A stretch of 64,000 nucleotides of DNA, from positions 129,001 to 193,000 of the forward strand of contig NZ_CAKZHV010000059.1 in assembly GCF_936927845.1 (NCBI RefSeq), in the 5' to 3' direction. Under the pieces are notes generated by a model. It ran no database searches and was not told the origin of the DNA. It saw only the letters and a program-made list of their open reading frames with translations. Positions within the stretch are counted from its first letter, which is position 1. Each line of letters begins with the position of its first letter. This stretch comes from an uncultured Sphingomonas sp. GTDB lineage: Bacteria > Pseudomonadota > Alphaproteobacteria > Sphingomonadales > Sphingomonadaceae. A program made the position numbers and the translations under genes. Below, in pieces: positions 53,846 through 62,237 of this stretch.

Positions 53846-55525
53846 TTATCCCACCAGCACCACGTTGCTGCACCGCAGGCCGTTGACCTGCAGGTCGCCC
53901 TCGCCGATCCCGACGCCCAGCGTCCCCGTCACCGCGCTCAGCACCGTGTCGATGGGTCCCGCCACGCCCGACAACAACGTTCCGACCGCGCGCAACAGCG
54001 GGTCGATCGCGATCGGCAATCCAACCAGCGACACCTTGAGCGAGGCCTGCTGGATCAGCGAGGCCGCAATCCCCTGCACCGGCGTGGTCGACCGGATCGT
54101 CTCGGTGCTGCCTGCATCGATCATCGCTTGGGTGAAGCGACGCGTCTGCCACGGCTCGGCCGCACCCAGTGACACGCGGCTGCTGCCCGTCACGTCGACC
54201 AGCAAGGTGTCGACGAGGCGCGCACTCGACGGCGTGATCGCGCGGGAGAAGTCACCCAATTGTGCCTCGTCGACGCTCCCGATTGCGGCCTGCACCGGGC
54301 TGACGCGCCCTTCGAGCGTCACGCTGCGCGGCGTCGCGGCGCAGTCGATGCTCTTCAATCGCGCCTCCGCACCCGCGGCTTCGACGAACAGCGGCAGGTC
54401 GACCGACGCCAGGCTCGACAGCCCCGGCAGCAAGGTCGGCGCCAGTCGCGCACGCGCGTAGATGCGCGCCTGCGCGGTGCGGACGATGGTGTCGCCCTTG
54501 TCGGTGATCGCGAGCCACGGCGAGGATTGCGCGCGCTCGCCGATCGCCACGCTCATCTTGAGCGACGCCACGCCGGGCACGCCTGCCCCCAGGTCGAGCG
54601 ACAGCCGCCGTGCCCCGCCCGACTGCAGCACCGCGGTCGTGAACGCCAGCACGGGCACGCGCGCGCTCAGCCCGCCCGCACCTGCCTGATGCGCGAGCGG
54701 ACCTGCGTCGATCAGCGTTCCGAGCTTGATCGTCTGCCCGCCGACCGCGGCACCGATCCGCCCCACCGCACCGCCCGCAGTCCCCTGCCCGGTGGCGTTG
54801 AGCGTGTCGGTTAGCGCGGCGAGCACGTCGCCCACCTGCACCTCGCTCGACAACACCGTCGCGTAATCGGCCCCCGACATGTTCGCGCGCACCCGCACCC
54901 GGTCGAGCACGTGCACCATGTCGACGTTCGCGGACACCAGCGCACCCTGATCGAGCACGCCCAGCGTGACCGGCCGCCCGGTCAGCGCCGACAGCAATGC
55001 GTTCAGCACGCCACCGTCCAGCCCGACCAGCCGCGACCCGACCGAGAAGCTCGTCACCGCACGGCGCTGCGCGGTCGCCTGACGCACGATCGGCACGTCA
55101 TCGATCCCGAAAACCTTCGCGAAAAAGGTCGGCGATCGCGTCGTCACCTGCACCTGCGCGGCATCGCCCGCCGCGTCGGCGACGAAGCGCTGCGCCAGCG
55201 GAATGCCCGCGTCGGCGCGGTAGCGGCCGGGCACGACGCGGACAACCGCCGCCTGATCCCAACTCGCCGCCACCAGTCCGCGCGCCACCGCGTCGGCCTT
55301 CGCCGGATCGCCCGCCGCCGCCAGCGCCGCTGCGTCCGCCACCCCCTGCAACCGCCGCGCGTCGAGCTGCACCGTGCCCAGATCGACCGCGAACGCCGCG
55401 AACCCCGCGAGCAGCGGCATCGCCAGCGCGACGAACACGCCCACGCCCGCGCGCGCATCACGCCACACCCGCCACAGCAACAAGTGCCACAGCAGCACCG
55501 GGCGCAGCGTCATCCCGCGCGGCAT
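53846..55525 (-). CDS. TadG-like pilus-assembly or secreted membrane protein
   Basis: About 559 residues. The N-terminus has the TadG/TadE-type membrane helix after a short basic segment (WRDARAGVGVFVALAMPLLAGFAAFAVDLGTVQLDARRLQGVADAAALAAA), where GFAAFAVDLG and the A-rich start of the periplasmic part are standard. The long exported part has no von Willebrand MIDAS motif (DxSxS) that I can see. The ATG at 55525 shares its A with the tadE-like stop. No tadA, tadB, cpaC or flp genes are in the window, so this is an orphan pair; its target may be secretion or surface adhesion. Confidence 0.75.
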   Translation of the reverse strand: MPRGMTLRPVLLWHLLLWRVWRDARAGVGVFVALAMPLLAGFAAFAVDLGTVQLDARRLQGVADAAALAAAGDPAKADAVARGLVAASWDQAAVVRVVPGRYRADAGIPLAQRFVADAAGDAAQVQVTTRSPTFFAKVFGIDDVPIVRQATAQRRAVTSFSVGSRLVGLDGGVLNALLSALTGRPVTLGVLDQGALVSANVDMVHVLDRVRVRANMSGADYATVLSSEVQVGDVLAALTDTLNATGQGTAGGAVGRIGAAVGGQTIKLGTLIDAGPLAHQAGAGGLSARVPVLAFTTAVLQSGGARRLSLDLGAGVPGVASLKMSVAIGERAQSSPWLAITDKGDTIVRTAQARIYARARLAPTLLPGLSSLASVDLPLFVEAAGAEARLKSIDCAATPRSVTLEGRVSPVQAAIGSVDEAQLGDFSRAITPSSARLVDTLLVDVTGSSRVSLGAAEPWQTRRFTQAMIDAGSTETIRSTTPVQGIAASLIQQASLKVSLVGLPIAIDPLLRAVGTLLSGVAGPIDTVLSAVTGTLGVGIGEGDLQVNGLRCSNVVLVG

Positions 55526-55962
55526 CACGACGTGCTCAGCGCGCTGACCGCCCGGCGCTCGATCACCGGCTCGGGCAGCGGAACCATGCCGGTCGACAGC
55601 AGCGTCAATGCGCGCGCGTCGACGCGCAGCCGCACGGTCGCGCGCGCATTCGCCTCGTCGATCGAGACCGAAACCTGGTTCGCGCGCAACTCGGGCACAC
55701 TCGCCATGTCGGTCGCCACCGCCGCCTGTGCCAGCGACAGCCGCTCGGCCGGGGTCACGCCCGCGACGATCGCGCGCGCCGCGTCGTTCGCCGCCGCCTG
55801 CACGCTATGGGCGAGCCAGATATACTGACCGTAGCACAGCACCCCCATGACGAGGCTCAGCAGCGCCGGCAGCAGCAACGCGAATTCGATCAACGCGGCG
55901 CCGCGAGCGTCGCGGGCAAGCCGATATGCGCAAGTAAAGGATGCGGATGTGGAGCCGACCAT
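55525..55962 (-). CDS. TadE-like pilus-assembly protein
   Basis: 145 residues: DARGAALIEFALLLPALLSLVMGVLCYGQYIW is the TadE-type signal with the Glu at +5 of the processing site (G-A-A-L-I-E-F) used by the CpaA-type prepilin peptidase. The remaining part is a small alpha/beta pseudopilin-like domain. Overlaps the TadG-like gene by one base, so they are made together. Confidence 0.82.
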   Translation of the reverse strand: MVGSTSASFTCAYRLARDARGAALIEFALLLPALLSLVMGVLCYGQYIWLAHSVQAAANDAARAIVAGVTPAERLSLAQAAVATDMASVPELRANQVSVSIDEANARATVRLRVDARALTLLSTGMVPLPEPVIERRAVSALSTS

Positions 55963-56060
55963 GACCTGACCTTTCAGGCCGTGTGTCGCACGCCTCCGGT
56001 ATCCGATCGGGAACGCCCAAATGGCGCTAAGCTACGGAATTTACGTGCTGCAGACACGAC

Positions 56061-56099
56061 GAAGGGCCGGCCCATCTCTCCAGATCGGACCGACCCTTC
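56061..56099. terminator. Hairpin downstream of gcrA
   Basis: A 13-bp stem with two G-U pairs on the minus strand (GAAGGGTCGGTCC with GGGCCGGCCCTTC), 45 nt after the gcrA stop, between gcrA and the upstream end of tadE. No T-run on either strand, so Rho-dependent or stabilising action is more likely than a classic terminator. Confidence 0.5.
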
Positions 56100-56143
56100 A
56101 CATCACGCGGACTTGCGAGGCCGCGCTGCCGAATGCGCGCGGT

Positions 56144-56941
56144 TCAGCGCATGCGCGGACCACCGAAGGGCAGCGGCGGCGCACGACGATCGCGGCGCGG
56201 CAATTGCGCCTGATAGGCGTGGCCGCAGTGCGTCACGCAATAAGGGAAGCCCGGGTTCACCTTCTCGCCGCAGAAATGAAAATCGGGCTCACCGGGGTGG
56301 CCGAGCGGCCATTTGCAGACCTTGTCGCTCAGATCGAGCAGCGAGGTCTTGTCGGCATATTCGGGCGCGGTGCGCGCGGGCACCAGCCGGCGAGGCGGCG
56401 CGGGCGTGCTCGGCGCCTGCTGCTCGCCCGGTGCCTGACGCACGAAACCGCCGGGTCCGACCGAGCGCAGGATTGGCTGCTGCGACTCGACCGGACGCTC
56501 GCGCGGTGCGGGCGCGGCCGCCACCGGCGCATCCTCTTCCTCGTCGGCGTCCTCTTCCGCGTCGGTGTCGCCGTCTGCATCGGCGACCTCGTCTGCCACC
56601 GGGGCGACCGGCGCGGGTGCTGCCTCTGCCGCGGGCGCTGCCGCGATGACGGGCTCGGGCGCGGGGATCACGACCGTCTCGACCGGCGTCGCCTCGACCG
56701 GTTCCGCAACCGTCTCCGGCGTCACCCCCCCGGCGGCTTCCTGCGCCGCCGCGGCCGCCTGCTGGCGCGCTTCTTCCTTGCTGACCACGGGCGACGGACG
56801 CGATTGCAGGCCCAGGCGATGTGCCTTGCCGATCACGGCATTGCGGCTGACCCCGCCCAGCGCTTCCGCGATCTGGCTGGCGGTCTGGCCGGCTTCCCAC
56901 ATGGTCTTGAGCGTGTCGATGCGCTCGTCGGTCCAGGACAT
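56144..56941 (-). CDS. gcrA: Cell-cycle regulator GcrA
   Basis: 265 residues. The N-terminal DNA-binding domain MSWTDERIDTLKTMWEAGQTASQIAEALGG continues VSRNAVIGKAHRLGL, the classic GcrA start that reads CcrM-methylated GANTC. A long Ala/Glu/Pro-rich acidic linker (about 55-185) is larger than in Caulobacter (173 residues in all). The C-terminal Cys/His-rich domain (VCKWPLGHPGEPDFHFCGEK, PYCVTHCGHAYQ) contacts sigma-70. It drives ctrA and division genes in S phase. Both gcrA and its target ctrA lie in this window, 12 kb apart. Confidence 0.95.
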   Translation of the reverse strand: MSWTDERIDTLKTMWEAGQTASQIAEALGGVSRNAVIGKAHRLGLQSRPSPVVSKEEARQQAAAAAQEAAGGVTPETVAEPVEATPVETVVIPAPEPVIAAAPAAEAAPAPVAPVADEVADADGDTDAEEDADEEEDAPVAAAPAPRERPVESQQPILRSVGPGGFVRQAPGEQQAPSTPAPPRRLVPARTAPEYADKTSLLDLSDKVCKWPLGHPGEPDFHFCGEKVNPGFPYCVTHCGHAYQAQLPRRDRRAPPLPFGGPRMR

Positions 56942-57004
56942 TCGTGTGTTTCCTCAAGCGGTGCCGGTTGCGGGCGGCACCGGCAACGTTTACCCGCACG
57001 CGGG

Positions 57005-57856
57005 ATGAGCAGCCAGCCCCCAATCGGCCAAGTCCAATCGGCAGTCAGGAACGCACCGGGCGTCCCGGTCATCCGGAACGTCAATTGGGGCGGCCTTAGA
57101 ACCCTCTATGTGAAGGAGGTGCGCCGTTTCTTCAAGGTGCAGCTCCAGACCGTGTGGGCGCCCGCGATCACGACCTTGCTGTTCCTCGTCATCTTCACGG
57201 TCGCGAACGGCGCGCGCGCGCCGGTGCGCGTCGGCGGCACGGTGGTGCCCTTCGCCGATTTCGTCGCCCCCGGCCTCATCATCATGGGCATGATGCAGAA
57301 CGCGTTTGCCAATGCGAGCTTCTCGCTGCTCGTCGGCAAGATCCAGGGCACGATCGTCGACTGTCTGCAACCGCCGCTCTCCACCGCCGAGCTGCTCGCG
57401 GCGCTGACCGGCGGCGCGGTCACGCGCGCCTTCTGCGTCGGCGCGGCGGTGTGGCTGGCGATGTCGCTGTGGCCCGACGTCCATGTCACGCCGCAGCATC
57501 CGCTCGCGGTCTTGTGGTTCGGCCTGCTCGGCGCATTGTTCCTCAGCCTCGCGGGCGTGCTGACCTCGATCTGGGCGGAAAAGTTCGACCATGCCGCCGC
57601 GGTCACCAACTTCGTCATCGCACCGCTGACGCTCTTGTCGGGCACCTTCTACTCGGTCGACCACCTCGCACCCGCGTTCCGCGCGTTCAGCCACGTCAAC
57701 CCGTTCTTCTACGTTATCTCTGGCTTTCGCTACGGCTTCCTCGGCACCGCCGACTCGCCCGTGATGCTCGGCAGCGCGGTGATCCTCGGGATCGACGTGG
57801 TGATGGGCGTCTTGTGCTACACGCTGCTCAAGCGCGGATGGAAACTCAAGAACTGA
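57005..57856 (+). CDS. ABC-2 type transporter permease
   Basis: 283 residues, six hydrophobic helices after a cytoplasmic N-terminus. RTLYVKEVRRFFKVQLQTVWAPAITTLLFLVIF, FADFVAPGLIIMGMMQNAFANASFSLLVGKIQG and PLTLLSGTFYSVDHLAPAFRAFSHVNPFFYVISGFRYG are the pattern of drug/lipid exporters of the ABC-2 family. The ATPase partner is not adjacent and must be elsewhere. ATG at 57005; a far longer frame upstream overlaps gcrA and is not coding. It is divergent from gcrA by 63 nt. Confidence 0.88.
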   Translation: MSSQPPIGQVQSAVRNAPGVPVIRNVNWGGLRTLYVKEVRRFFKVQLQTVWAPAITTLLFLVIFTVANGARAPVRVGGTVVPFADFVAPGLIIMGMMQNAFANASFSLLVGKIQGTIVDCLQPPLSTAELLAALTGGAVTRAFCVGAAVWLAMSLWPDVHVTPQHPLAVLWFGLLGALFLSLAGVLTSIWAEKFDHAAAVTNFVIAPLTLLSGTFYSVDHLAPAFRAFSHVNPFFYVISGFRYGFLGTADSPVMLGSAVILGIDVVMGVLCYTLLKRGWKLKN

Positions 57857-57918
57857 CGGACATTTAGACGGCCGGCCTCGTTTGAGGGCGCGGGCATTCG
57901 CCCGCAGGAGCAGTCCAC

Positions 57919-58296
57919 ATGGCCGTCAAATTCGCTGGAACGATGAACGCGATCAATCGCGGGCTCGACACGACCAAGCCCACCAAGGGCGCCGACATGA
58001 TCGAGGATTGGGAAGCCGCGCTCGCCGACAGCGAGGTCAGCGGGTCGAAGGGCATCCTCCGCGACCTCGGATCGCTGCGCAAGCAGTTGGAAAAGGATAC
58101 GCCCGACGCCGACCGCGTCCATGCCCTTCTCCATCGCCTGGGCGTCGCTACCACCAAGATTGCCGACAAGGCCGACAAGTCGCAGGACAAGCTCAAGGCA
58201 CTCGGCGAGGCGCTGACCGAGGCGGGCGAGGAAGAGCACGACGAGGAAGAGGACCAGGAAGCCGCCGCCGCCCCGAAGCGCGCGCGCAAGAAGTAA
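57919..58296 (+). CDS. Small acidic/basic protein, unknown function
   Basis: 125 residues, no signal or membrane helix. MAVKFAGTMNAINRGLDTTK, a helical middle (DWEAALADSEVSGSKGILRDLGSLRKQLEKD) and a low-complexity tail of Glu/Asp/Ala ending PKRARKK. The helices suggest a coiled, perhaps oligomeric, protein. No family recognised. It begins 63 nt after the ABC permease and is followed by a CCCTCCC/GGGAGGG hairpin (58308-58327). Confidence 0.7.
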   Translation: MAVKFAGTMNAINRGLDTTKPTKGADMIEDWEAALADSEVSGSKGILRDLGSLRKQLEKDTPDADRVHALLHRLGVATTKIADKADKSQDKLKALGEALTEAGEEEHDEEEDQEAAAAPKRARKK

Positions 58297-58307
58297 CCTC
58301 GTCACTT

Positions 58308-58327
58308 CCCTCCCTGACAAGGGAGGG
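58308..58327. repeat. CCCTCCC-type hairpin
   Basis: CCCTCCC-TGACAA-GGGAGGG, a perfect 7-bp stem 11 nt after the preceding stop, without a T-run. The same TTCCCTCCCTG string also stands just before repeat copy 3 near 45420, so it may be part of the same composite element. Confidence 0.5.
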
Positions 58328-58370
58328 GCCGGGGGTGGGTAGGTCGCCGCAGGACGCAGCGCCCCCGCTC

Positions 58371-58454
58371 CCGTCATCCCGGGCTTGACCCGAGATCCCG
58401 CTGCGTTCTCCACGCTCGCGAAGAAGCGAAACCCCGGATCAAGTTCGGGATGAC
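58371..58454. repeat. Dispersed palindromic repeat, copy 5
   Basis: Left arm GTCATCCCGGGCTTGACCC plus GAGATCCCGCT (58372-58401), right arm AGCGAAACCCCGG plus ATCAAGTTCGGGATGAC (58424-58453). It is more diverged than copies 2-4 but has compensating changes. It lies in the convergent gap before the lysR gene. Confidence 0.82.
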
Positions 58455-58499
58455 GATCGAAGGGACAAGCGATCGCCGGTTTCGACAACCCCTTCTAAC

Positions 58500-59291
58500 T
58501 TATCCCGCCAGCGCTTCCACCAGCGCCTGCACCTTGCGCTGCCGCCACTGCGGGGTCGGCGCGACCAGCCAGTAACCCAGCCGCGACGGCTGCGCCGCGC
58601 CCACCACCGCGACCCGCGCCTCCGCCACATCGCGCGCCGCGAGCAATTCGGGCACGATCGCGCGCCCCAGCCCCGCCGCCGCCGCGTCGATCGCGAGCCC
58701 CGCGTCGCCGACGCGCACCACCGGCGTCGCCGCACCCTCGGGCGAGCCCGGCCATGCGATCACCGTGTCCGCCCCGCCGCCCGGTCGCTCGACGGTCACC
58801 AGCCCGTCGCTCTCGATCGCCTCGCCCTCGTGCGCTCCCGGCCCCTCGCCCCAGCGGATCGCGAGGTCGAGGTTCGCCTCGGTGAAGTCGAGCCCCTCGT
58901 CCGCCACCACCAAAGAGAAACGCAGATCGGGGTCGCCCGCCGCGATCTCGGCGAGGCGGGGCAGCAGCCATTTCTCGGTCAGGTCGCGCGGCGCGGCGAT
59001 CGTCAGCGACTTGGACGATTGTCCCGCCTGCATCGCGCGCACGGCTTCCTCGAAATGCAGGAACCCCGCGCGGAGCGGCCCCAGCCCCGCCGCCGCTTCG
59101 TCGGTCAGCTCCAGCCCCTTGGTCGTGCGGCGGAACAGCACGACGCCCAGCGTATCTTCCAGCGCGCGGACCTGCTGCCCGACCGCCGCCGGCGTCACCG
59201 CCAATTCGTCCGCCGCGCGCGTGAACGACAGGTGCCGCGCCGCGGCATCGAGCACGCGCAGGCCGTTCAGCGGCAGGTGCGTCCGCTTCAT
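58500..59291 (-). CDS. LysR-family regulator (GcvA-like), operon with apaG and metZ
   Basis: 263 residues. The HTH is at residues 8-60 (LRVLDAAARHLSFTRAADELAVTPAAVGQQVRALEDTLGVVLFRR), of the GcvA/AmpR subgroup. The effector domain is shorter than the usual 300-residue total by about 35 residues but keeps its two lobes. It overlaps the apaG stop by 4 nt and so is co-transcribed with metZ and apaG. That is odd for LysR genes, which usually face their targets. Confidence 0.88.
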   Translation of the reverse strand: MKRTHLPLNGLRVLDAAARHLSFTRAADELAVTPAAVGQQVRALEDTLGVVLFRRTTKGLELTDEAAAGLGPLRAGFLHFEEAVRAMQAGQSSKSLTIAAPRDLTEKWLLPRLAEIAAGDPDLRFSLVVADEGLDFTEANLDLAIRWGEGPGAHEGEAIESDGLVTVERPGGGADTVIAWPGSPEGAATPVVRVGDAGLAIDAAAAGLGRAIVPELLAARDVAEARVAVVGAAQPSRLGYWLVAPTPQWRQRKVQALVEALAG

Positions 59292-59686
59292 CCCGCCACC
59301 GCGGGCGCGTGGAGCGCGAACTTCGGGATTGCGACGTCGAACACCGCACCCGCCTCGTCGACCATGCGGTAGCTGCCCTGCATCGCCCCCGTCGGCGTGG
59401 AGAGCGGGCAGCCCGAGACGTAATCGTAGCTGCCGCCGGTCGCGATCACCGGCTGCTCGCCGACCACCCCCTCGCCCTCGACGCTATGGCGCGCACCGCG
59501 TCCGTCGGTGATGATCCAGTGCCGAGTCAGCAGCTGCACCGCACCCGGAAACTCGTTCTCGATGCGGATATGATAGGCCCAGAACCACCGCCCGCGCGCC
59601 GGCTCCGACTGTTCGGCGAGGTAGCTAACCGACACGCGCACCGTCACGCCGCGCGTCGTCTCGGCGACGTCGAACAGCGACTTCAC
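59288..59686 (-). CDS. apaG: ApaG-family protein
   Basis: 132 residues, one FnIII-like ApaG domain. FFWAYHIRIENE-type strand (RWFWAYHIRIENEFPGAVQL), LLTRHWIITDGRGARHSVEGEGVVGEQPVI and YDYVSGCPLSTPTGAMQGSYRMV are the conserved core. ApaG is linked to Co2+/Mg2+ resistance and Ap4A metabolism, but its biochemical role is not settled. Overlaps metZ and lysR by 4 nt each (ATGA). Confidence 0.94.
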   Translation of the reverse strand: MKSLFDVAETTRGVTVRVSVSYLAEQSEPARGRWFWAYHIRIENEFPGAVQLLTRHWIITDGRGARHSVEGEGVVGEQPVIATGGSYDYVSGCPLSTPTGAMQGSYRMVDEAGAVFDVAIPKFALHAPAVAG

Positions 59687-60888
59687 AGGCCGACCTGGCG
59701 AAGCGCCTGGTCGAGGTCGTCGATCAGGTCGAGCGGGTCTTCCAGCCCGACGTTCAACCGGATCAGCCCCTCGGTCACCCCCATCTCGATCCGTTTGTCC
59801 TCCGCGACGCCGTAATGCGTGGTGGAGGCGGGATGCGTCATCAGCGAGCGCGAATCGCCGATGTTGTTCGATATGTCGATCAGCGTCAGCGCGTTGAGCA
59901 GCGCGTGCGCCTGCGCACGGTCCTCGACCTCGAACGCGAAGATCGGCCCCGCCGCCTCCATCTGGCTCATCGCCAGCTCGTGCTGCGGATGGCTGGCGAG
60001 CCCGGGGTGGAGGATACGCGGCACGCGCGCTTCCATGAAGCTACCAACCTGCACCGACGATGCCGACTGCCGCCTGATACGCAGGTCGAGCGTTTCCAGC
60101 CCCTTCAACACCACCCAGGCATTGAACGCCGACAGCGTCGGCCCGGTGTTGCGCGTGAACGGCAGCAGCGTGTTGTTGACGAAATCGGCCGTCCCGCACA
60201 CCGCGCCCGCCAGCACGCGCCCCTGCCCGTCCATCATCTTGGTCGCGGAATAGGCCGTGATGTCGGCGCCCAGCTCCATCGGCCGCTGAAGCGCGGGGGT
60301 CGCGAACGCATTGTCGACCACGGTGCGGATGCCGCGCTCGCGCGCGATCGCGCACACCGCGCGCAGGTCGACCACGTCCATCGTCGGATTGGCGGGCGTT
60401 TCGAAGAAGAACAGCTTGGTCTCGGGCCGCACCGCATCGACGAATTGCTGCGGGTCACGCGCGTCGACGATCGTGGTCTGAATACCGAACTTCGGCAGCA
60501 ACGTGTCGGTCAGCCAGCGACACGACCCGAACGCCGCACGCCCCGCGACGACGTGGTCGCCTTGTTCGAGCTGGCACAACAGCACCGCGGTCATCGCCGC
60601 CATGCCGGTCGCCATCGTCCGGCACGCTTCCGCCCCCTCCAGCAGCGCGATGCGTTCTTCCAGCATCTCGACCGTCGGGTTCTGCAACCGCGAATAGGTC
60701 ATGCCGGCTTGCTCGCCCGCGAAACGCGCCGCGGCGTCCTCTGCCCGGTCGTAGCTGTACCCTGAGGTGAGGAACAACGCCTCGCTCGTCTCGCCCCATT
60801 CCGATCGCGCGGTCCCGCCACGGATCGCCTGGGTGGCGGGGCGCCAAGTCTGCGTGATCGAACGGTTCTGGCCAGTGCGACGCTTCAT
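59683..60888 (-). CDS. metZ: O-succinylhomoserine sulfhydrylase
   Basis: 401 residues, PLP enzyme that makes homocysteine directly from O-succinylhomoserine and sulfide. The PLP-Lys is Lys217 in AYSATKMMDGQGR, with Asp192 (VVDNAFATP), Tyr65/Arg67 in YSRLQNPT and the family segment ATGMAAMTAVLL. The DGQG after the Lys, rather than GH, separates MetZ from cystathionine gamma-synthase. Start ATG 60888 (MKRRTGQNRSITQTW). I looked for the SAM-II riboswitch often found ahead of metZ in alphaproteobacteria and did not see its consensus. Confidence 0.94.
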   Translation of the reverse strand: MKRRTGQNRSITQTWRPATQAIRGGTARSEWGETSEALFLTSGYSYDRAEDAAARFAGEQAGMTYSRLQNPTVEMLEERIALLEGAEACRTMATGMAAMTAVLLCQLEQGDHVVAGRAAFGSCRWLTDTLLPKFGIQTTIVDARDPQQFVDAVRPETKLFFFETPANPTMDVVDLRAVCAIARERGIRTVVDNAFATPALQRPMELGADITAYSATKMMDGQGRVLAGAVCGTADFVNNTLLPFTRNTGPTLSAFNAWVVLKGLETLDLRIRRQSASSVQVGSFMEARVPRILHPGLASHPQHELAMSQMEAAGPIFAFEVEDRAQAHALLNALTLIDISNNIGDSRSLMTHPASTTHYGVAEDKRIEMGVTEGLIRLNVGLEDPLDLIDDLDQALRQVGL

Positions 60889-60992
60889 GGGCTCCGCTTT
60901 GCCCGCGCGTGGCGGCATTCTCAACCCCCGCCTCATGCAGGCCCGCCAAGCTTCCGCTTGCCCCGGGCGGCGCGCCGGGTGAGAGAGCGCAG
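60889..60992 (-). promoter_or_regulatory. Divergent metZ/mannosyltransferase leader with a GGAA-loop hairpin
   Basis: 104 nt between two divergent starts. On the minus strand, CAAGC-GGAA-GCTTG (about 60946-60960) is capped by a GNRA-like loop and flanked by GCCCG/CGGGC, giving a compact bulged stem 60-75 nt before metZ, followed by a second weak stem (GGCGG/CCGCC). No match to a riboswitch consensus I know. It could be the methionine control site or simply a GC-rich leader. Confidence 0.35.
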
Positions 60993-62237
60993 GTGGCCGC
61001 CTCCCCCCTCACCACACGACCGTTCGCCCGCCCGCTCATCGTCGGCACGCTTGTCGCGCTGCTGAGCGAGCTGCTCTTCCTGATCCGCCTAGGCGTGCCG
61101 AACAAGCTGGTGTTCGACGAGGTCCATTATGTCCCCGCCGCCCGCGCGTTGCGCGACCTGTCGGGCCCGACCAACATCGAGCATCCGCTGCTCGCCAAGG
61201 AGTTGATCGCGCTGTCGCTTCGCTGGTTCGGCGACGAACCGTTCGGCTGGCGTTTCGCCTCGACGCTCGCGGGCGCGGCAACGATCGCGGGCGTGTTCGC
61301 GCTCGTCCACCTCCTCACCGGCCGCCTGCGCGCCAGCCTGATCGGCAGCGCGCTCGCGCTGATGTCGTTCACGATTGCGGTGCAGGCGCGGATCGCGATG
61401 CTCGACACCTTCCTGGCCGCGTTCCTCATCTGGGGCATCGTCGTGCTGAGCTGGTCGATGCGCCACGCCGGTTATGCGCGCTGGTGCGCGGGTGCCGCGC
61501 TGCTCGGGCTCGCCACCGCGTGCAAATGGGCCGCGGGGCCCTACGTCGCCTTCGCCGCCGTCACCTATCTGCGGCTGCGCCACCGTCGGCCCGATCGCTG
61601 GCCGGGGATGAACCCGGCGCTCGCGGTCGTACTGCTCGGCCTCGTGTCGGTCGGCACCTACTTCCTCACCTTCGCGCCGGCGTTCTTCTACACGCAAGAC
61701 CCGCTCACGCTTTCGCGGCTGATCCCGTTCCAGCTCGAGATGTATGCGCGCCAGACTCAGATCCTGCCGCCGCACACCTATCAGTCGAACTGGTGGACCT
61801 GGCCGCTGATGCAGCGTCCGATCTGGTACCTCTACGAACCCGTCGAGGGCATCCAGCGCGGCATCCTGATGATCGGCAACCCTGCGATCATGTGGGGCGG
61901 GCTGGTCGCGGTCGCGGCGCTGTTCTGGGCCTGGGTCAAGACCGACTCAGCCCGCCTGCTCGCGCCCGCGATGCTGTGGGTGGCGAGCCTGCTGATCTGG
62001 GCGCTGATCCCCAAATCGCTCGGCTTCTATTATTATTACTATCCCAGCGGCATCTTCCTGGTGGTCGCGGTCACGGTCGCGCTCGATCATTGGCGCGCAG
62101 CCTTGCGCGGCTGGGACGAGCTCTACCTGCTCGCCTGTTTCGCGCTATTGATCTACTTCCTGCCGGTGCTCTGCGCCGAGCCGCTGACCGACGCCGGCGC
62201 CTTCCGCCGGTGGACGTGGTTCGCGAGCTGGGTTTAG
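60993..62237 (+). CDS. Dolichyl-phosphate-mannose-type protein mannosyltransferase
   Basis: About 414 residues, GT39 (PMT) family with roughly eleven helices. The acidic pair Asp42-Glu43 of the first loop (LVFDEVHYVPAARALRD) and EHPLLAKELIAL are diagnostic. The central loop FQLEMYARQTQILPPHTYQSNWWTWPL and FYYYYYPSGIFLVVAVTVALDHWR also match. It attaches a mannose to Ser/Thr of exported proteins or to lipids, using polyprenyl-phosphate mannose. I use the GTG at 60993 with GAGAG upstream; longer starts exist. Its stop overlaps leuB tail to tail by 4 nt. Confidence 0.88.
   Translation: MAASPLTTRPFARPLIVGTLVALLSELLFLIRLGVPNKLVFDEVHYVPAARALRDLSGPTNIEHPLLAKELIALSLRWFGDEPFGWRFASTLAGAATIAGVFALVHLLTGRLRASLIGSALALMSFTIAVQARIAMLDTFLAAFLIWGIVVLSWSMRHAGYARWCAGAALLGLATACKWAAGPYVAFAAVTYLRLRHRRPDRWPGMNPALAVVLLGLVSVGTYFLTFAPAFFYTQDPLTLSRLIPFQLEMYARQTQILPPHTYQSNWWTWPLMQRPIWYLYEPVEGIQRGILMIGNPAIMWGGLVAVAALFWAWVKTDSARLLAPAMLWVASLLIWALIPKSLGFYYYYYPSGIFLVVAVTVALDHWRAALRGWDELYLLACFALLIYFLPVLCAEPLTDAGAFRRWTWFASWV

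Noticed and set aside
60889..60992. SAM-II riboswitch ahead of metZ
   Set aside because: I could not match the conserved core or pseudoknot strings by eye. Only generic GC stems are seen, so I kept it as an unexplained leader.
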